From: Caprella mutica | Lineage: Eukaryota > Arthropoda > Malacostraca > Amphipoda > Caprellidae | Assembly (NCBI GenBank): GCA_947561585.1 | Contig: CANNZV010000121.1 | Span: 434,001 to 498,000, forward strand | Direction of reading: 5' to 3' | DNA: 64,000 nt | Shown: one piece after another, positions 59,401-64,000 of the stretch | Layout: the number at the start of each line of letters is the position of its first letter | How positions within the stretch are numbered: the first letter of the stretch is position 1 | The notes under the pieces: generated by a model | What the model saw: the letters and a program-made list of their open reading frames with translations, nothing else | Told to the model about the DNA's origin: nothing | The model's database searches: none | Program-made: the position numbers and the translations under genes

Positions 59401-60215
59401 GAGAAGGGTTAAACAAAACAAATCTTCACACTATACTAAGTCCGAAGGGTTAATCTATCATCCTTTGAAATATTACTCAAAAGCTAAAAACCGGAGATGT
59501 CTTTGGAACGGCTCGTGACTTCGACTTCCACTTCTTTGCCCAAGCATTTGAACACTTTCTTTAAATTTCAAGCAAGAAGTTCCGTCATTCATCTTACGAT
59601 TTGAAGGAATAAAGGCGAATAAATCAGAGAGTAATAGAAGGGGAGAGGGGGCAGGAGATGGGTAGGTATTATGTAAGTTTTTTAAATTAAAAGCTAGCAC
59701 TTAAACCTTAATGGTCCCCTCCGCTGTAAGTTTTTGTTACCCTATAATTAGAACTGATGCTACTGGTTATGAAACTAAAAACCATTTCATATAAGATTCT
59801 ATATTTGTATCCAAATATGGAATTTACGTTTCTCCTCCAATTTTTCTTCTTCCCTCTGAATTTCAAGCAAAATAAAAGAAAGTGGTTCATCATACACATT
59901 CAAAACAGTAACAAAGCTGATAGATATATCATAACTGGTTACCTATACCACAGCCCTCAAAAAACAGGCACCTAAAAGTGTATATGTAAATACCTAATTT
60001 CTATTGTATTCACGATAATACGAAACTAAGTTCGAGATTCCAGGACAATAAAATTAATTTTTATTAATATATTAAACATTATTCAATGCGAACCCATAAT
60101 TATTACATTATCTTCGAAAATATGACAAATCTTTTGCAAAATAAGGCAAACCCAATTACCTATTTTTATAGTAAAAATAAGTAGAGTATACATTTTGTCA
60201 CTATCAAACCTGGCC
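56491..60215. other. A+T-rich spacer
   Basis: The longest stretch without repeats. Small open frames at 57832-58035, 58285-58491, 59148-59363, 59473-59700 (minus) and 59757-59975 carry no recognised domain. The segment 59470-59700 is the least A+T-rich, but I cannot support a gene. Confidence 0.4.
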
Positions 60216-60228
60216 GGGGGGGGGGGGG
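60216..60228 (+). repeat. G homopolymer run
   Basis: Thirteen consecutive G bases lie immediately left of the 19-bp array that starts at 60229. Confidence 0.95.
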
Positions 60229-61523
60229 ACATTTAAACCCTAAGCTAACATTCAAACCCTAAGCTAACATTTAAACCCTAAGCTAACATTCAAAGCCTAA
60301 GCTAACATTCAAACCCTAAGCTAACATTCAAAGCCTAAGCTAACATTCAAAGCCTAAGCTAACATTCAAACCCTAAGCTAACATTCAAAGCCTAAGCTAA
60401 CATTCAAACCCTAAGCTAACATTCAAACCCTAAGCTAACATTCAAACCCTAAGCTAACATTTAAACCCTAAGCTAACATTCAAACCCCAAGCTAACATTT
60501 AAACCCTAAGCTAACATTCAAACCCCAAGCTAACATTCAAACCCCAAGCTAACATTCAAACCCTAAGCTAACATTTAAACGCTAAGCTAACATTTAAACC
60601 CCAAGCTAACATTTAAACCCTAAGCTAACATTCAAACCCCAAGCTAACATTCAAACCCGAAGCTAACATTCAAACCCTAAGCTAACATTTAAACCCCAAG
60701 CTAACATTTAAACCCTAAGCTAACATTCAAACCCCAAGCTAACATTCAAACCCCAAGCTAACATTTAAACCCTAAGCTAACATTTAAACGCTAAGCTAAC
60801 ATTTAAACCCCAAGCTAACATTTAAACCCTAAGCTAACATTTAAACCCTAAGCTAACATTTAAACCCTAAGCTAACATTTAAACGCTAAGCTAACATTTA
60901 AACCCCAAGCTAACATTTAAACCCTAAGCAAACATTTAAACGCTAAGCTAACATTTAAACCCCAAGCTAACATTTAAACCCTAAGCTAACATTTAAACCC
61001 TAAGCTAACATTTAAACCCTAAGCTAACATTTAAACCCTAAGCTAACATTTAAACCCTAAGCTAACATTCAAACCCTAAGCTAACATTTAAACCCTAAGC
61101 TAACATTCAAACCCCAAGCTAACATTTAAACCCCAAGCTAACATTTAAACCCTAAGCTAACATTCAAACCCCAAGCTAACATTTAAACCCCAAGCTAACA
61201 TTTAAACCCTAAGCTAACATTTAAACGCTAAGCTAACATTTAAACCCTAAGCTAACATTTAAACCCCAAGCTAACATTTAAACGCTAAGCTAACATTTAA
61301 ACGCTATGTTAACATTTAAACCCCAAGCTAACATTTAAACGCTAAGCTAACATTTAAACGCTATGTTAACATTTAAACCCCAAGCTAACATTTAAACCCT
61401 AAGCTAACATTTAAACGCTAAGCTAACATTTAAACCCTAAGCTAACATTTAAACGCTAAGCTAACATTTAAACCCTAAGCTAACATTTAAACGCTAAGCT
61501 AACATTTAAACCCTATGTTAACT
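60229..61523 (+). repeat. Minisatellite, 19-bp unit, about 68 copies
   Basis: The unit is ACATTTAAACCCTAAGCTA, with the variants ACATTC, CCCCAAG, CGCTAAG and CTATGTTA. The CTATGTT variant recurs at 61304 and 61361 (57 bp, three units). The unit includes AAACCCTAA, which looks like a plant telomere motif, but the 19-bp period and invertebrate context make this a coincidence. Confidence 0.96.
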
Positions 61524-61556
61524 TTAATTGCCCAAAGCTAATATCCAAGCTAACAA

Positions 61557-61613
61557 GAAGCCAAAAGGAGGCCAAAAGGAGGGCAACAGGAGGCCAAAAG
61601 GAGGCCAACAGTT
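61557..61613 (+). repeat. Short repeat GCCAAAAGGAG
   Basis: About five copies of GGAGGCCAAAA or GGAGGCCAACA of 11-12 bp lie just right of the 19-bp array. Confidence 0.85.
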
Positions 61614-61744
61614 AGCCTTAGGTACAGTTTTGGCCTCCCATTATATTTTGGCAAATGGAAGCATGAGAGTCAATTGGCTGACTTGAATTCCAATTAATAA
61701 ATAATTGCTTACTAAATGATTATTAATTTCACGGTGACCAACTT

Positions 61745-62104
61745 TGTGTGAATTACTCAGCTGTGTGATTTGTGTGAATTACTCATCTGTGTGATTTGTG
61801 TGAATTACTCATCTGTGTGATTTGTGTGAATTACTCAGCTGTGTGATATGTGTGAATTACTCATCTGTGTGATTTGTGTGAATTACTCATCTGTGTGATT
61901 TGTGTGAATTACTCATCTGTGTGATATGTGTGAATTACTCATCTGTGTGATATGTGTGAATTACTCATCTGTGTGATTTGTGTGAATTACTCATCTGTGT
62001 GATATGTGTGAATTACTCATCTGTGTGATATGTGTGAATTATTCAGCTGTGTGATTTGTGTGAATTACTCATCTGTGTGATTTGTGTGAGTTACTCATTT
62101 TTGT
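61745..62104 (+). repeat. Minisatellite, 26-bp unit, about 14 copies
   Basis: The unit is TGTGTGAATTACTCATCTGT plus GTGATT, with a few CAGCTG and GATATG variants. Homogeneous, so recently expanded. Confidence 0.95.
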
Positions 62105-62616
62105 GAATAATATAATACCTGCACCAGATGAAATCATTGGGGAAAAAGTACTCGTTGAATATATTTTCCGTTAGATTTGAATCTATTATGGACCTCCAAT
62201 ATTTAAAGCTATAAACACATTAATTATAAATTGTTTATTCATAACATCGTATTTGTTTTGTATGTTCATTTGAATTAAAGTAGAGCTTCAATTTAGTATC
62301 ATAATTAAAAATATTTGTATGAATATTTTATCAAATATTTAATTCCTTATTGAAATTTACTTGCTTACAGTTTCATTTTGAAATGGTTAACTATTCCATA
62401 AAATATAAATAATTTTCAAAGTATAGACTTAAATTCTAAACTTAAATTCAATAGTAATTTTAAATAAACTGTTAATATAATTTCATTAATAACAAACATA
62501 TCAAAACTTATTTTACAGCTTCTCCACAAGATTTTACCAGACAACTCGTAAAGAACTTCCTCACCATACTATCAACTAATTAACTAAGTGGATTGCGTAT
62601 TAAACCTCACGGGAGA
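62105..62616. other. A+T-rich spacer
   Basis: Nothing recognised. Confidence 0.5.
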
Positions 62617-63176
62617 ATTTACCTACAGTGGTAAGCCTTTTTACCTACAGTGGCACTTTTTTTTACCTACAGTGATAAGCCTTTTTACCTACAGTGGTAA
62701 GCCTTTTTACCTACAGTGGTAAGCCTTTTTACCTACAGTGGCACTTTTTTTTACCTACAGTGATAAGCCTTTTACTCACATTCGAATAAATCTTAATTCA
62801 ATTTACCTACAGTAACAGGGTTTTTTACCAACCAATTTACCTACAGTAACAGGGTTTTTTACCCACCAATTTACCTACAGCAACAGGGTTTTTTAACCCA
62901 CCAATTTAACTACAGTAACAGGGTTTTTTACCCACCAATTTACCTACAGTGGCAGGACTTTTTACACTTCAATTTACCTACAGTGGCAGGTCTTTTTACC
63001 CACCATTTTACCTACAGTGGCAGGTCTTTTTTTCCACCAATTTACCTACAGTGGCAGAGTCTTTTACTCACCAATTTACCTACAGTGGCAGAGTCTTTTA
63101 CTCACCAATTTACCTACAGTGGCAGGTCCTTTTACCCTCCAATTTACCTACAGTGGCAGGTCTTTTTACCCAAATG
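62617..63176 (+). repeat. Minisatellite of TTTACCTACAGTGGCAGG modules, 25 then 34 bp
   Basis: The left part (62617-62777) has units near TTTACCTACAGTGGTAAGCC of about 22-26 bp. The right part (62800-63176) has 34-bp units such as AATTTACCTACAGTGGCAGG plus TCTTTTTACCCACC. The shared core is TTTACCTACAGT. The 63-84-codon open frames are repeat artefacts. Confidence 0.93.
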
Positions 63177-64000
63177 TTCATTCCAGATTACCCTCAGTCC
63201 TGATTTAAACTTCAAGCGCCAGAGTTAGAATTGTGTTGGTGGTATAAAAGTTTCTTATTCAATTACTAAAGGATGAATGAAGTTGGCAGTTAAATCACTA
63301 ATCAGGAGATGGGACCTCAAGGCAACATACCATTTTGTTCAGAGGGACACAAGTGACTATGTCTCTTGGGACAACATTGACAATATTGGGGCAATGTTGG
63401 CTCAAGAACCTGTCTCTCTTAACAAAATCATAAACCCTATTCCAGAGAGGAAATTAAGGCGGGGTTATAGAAGATTAATAAAAAAACAGTATTTGAAAGG
63501 CTCTGATATAAGAATCTAAAATAGCCTTTTTTGTATGACTTCTATCTTACAGCATCTCCATATCGGCGAGATGTGACCGACTGTTCCCAGGAGGTATATA
63601 TGTTCCAGATACACAACATCCCATAAAATAATAGAGAAATACGGCTCAAATTTACAATATATTCATATAAAACAATTATAGCTAATTAATATATTAATTA
63701 ATCCTGGGAAGACCAACGGGCCTGAGAGACCCATTCCAGTGGGTAAAATAGATTCATAATTAAAAACTATTTGACTTGAGTTACTGAAACTCCGTGAATT
63801 TATTGGTATAGGATGTACTTATTTATAGTTTAAACATCAATGAATTAAATGTAACAAGTTTTATTTTACTTAGTATTTTATCTATTGTTACCTCGCAGAC
63901 CTGTGGTGAACGGGTGAAAGGCAAATACTGTTGTGTCACATTTCGAGTCACTTAGAAAATCACTTGCATGATTATTAGCTATTTTTGATGTGACGCAATG
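63177..64000. other. Spacer with one unrecognised 80-codon open frame
   Basis: An open frame at 63277-63519 (plus) begins MKLAVKSLIRRWDLKATYHF and contains VSWDNIDNIGAMLAQE. It is not repeat-derived and is less A+T-rich than its surroundings. I recognise no family and see no convincing splice or promoter signals. It could be an exon fragment or chance. The rest is plain spacer. Confidence 0.3.

Noticed and set aside
60229..61523. Interstitial telomere (CCCTAAA-like)
   Set aside because: The period is 19 bp and the motif is only part of the unit. It does not form a 5-7-bp telomeric array.
63277..63519. 80-codon gene starting MKLAVKSL
   Set aside because: Not repeat-derived, but no family, promoter or splice evidence. 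Kept only as a note in the spacer entry.

Overview
This window looks like intergenic or heterochromatin-like DNA from an invertebrate animal, most likely an insect. The evidence is: strong A+T richness; three decayed Tc1/mariner-superfamily transposases; several TA- or TTAA-flanked non-autonomous DNA transposons; and possible RTE-type retroelement sequence. Bacterial features (operons, ribosome-binding sites, dense ORFs) are absent. I cannot name the species from the sequence. No complete host gene is supported. The only stretch that resembles a host exon is at about 5661-5919.

The dominant feature is tandem repetition. About twenty minisatellite arrays, with units of 15-46 bp that are mostly unrelated to each other, fill roughly 23 kb of the 64 kb by my hand tally. 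In order they are: 26 bp (1238-5417), 17 bp then 16 bp (6551-7975), 20 bp (8163-9640), 29 bp (10766-11431), 46 bp (11676-12155), 20 bp (20411-20675), a GTGATAG mixture (24837-26018), 25 bp (29560-31215), 15 bp (32696-33852), 23 bp (34346-34586), 21 bp (34611-34884), 30 bp (35955-36716), 21 bp (38605-40405), about 42 bp (43938-44277), about 18/61 bp (46060-46668), 21 bp (47603-51952), 19 bp (54735-55244), 19 bp (60229-61523), 26 bp (61745-62104) and 34 bp (62617-63176). Several contain large block duplications whose spacing is an exact multiple of the unit, which points to unequal exchange of long blocks as well as slippage. The long ORFs in this window (up to about 1,040 codons) are by-products of these arrays.

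Mobile DNA sits between the arrays. There is a complete 1.6-kb Tc1-like element with long terminal inverted repeats and a dead transposase (52233-53857). Two older transposase relics lie at 18580-19320 and 26585-27680, the second split by a 199-bp palindromic MITE with TTAA target-site copies. Two further palindromic MITEs (41023-41258, 45649-45807) share an internal motif with it. A 549-bp pogo/Tigger-like non-autonomous element lies at 37763-38311. A diverged dispersed repeat is present in three copies (16105-16365, 22368-22620, 41735-41965). Three foldback-like elements have inverted ends built from short degenerate 16-18-bp sub-repeats (15655-16535, 21104-22165, 55604-56490), and there is one solo end at 668-775.

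No cellular pathway or gene cluster is visible. The best candidates for something under-described are the density and block-wise growth of unrelated minisatellites, and the foldback-like elements whose sub-repeated ends resemble young minisatellites.
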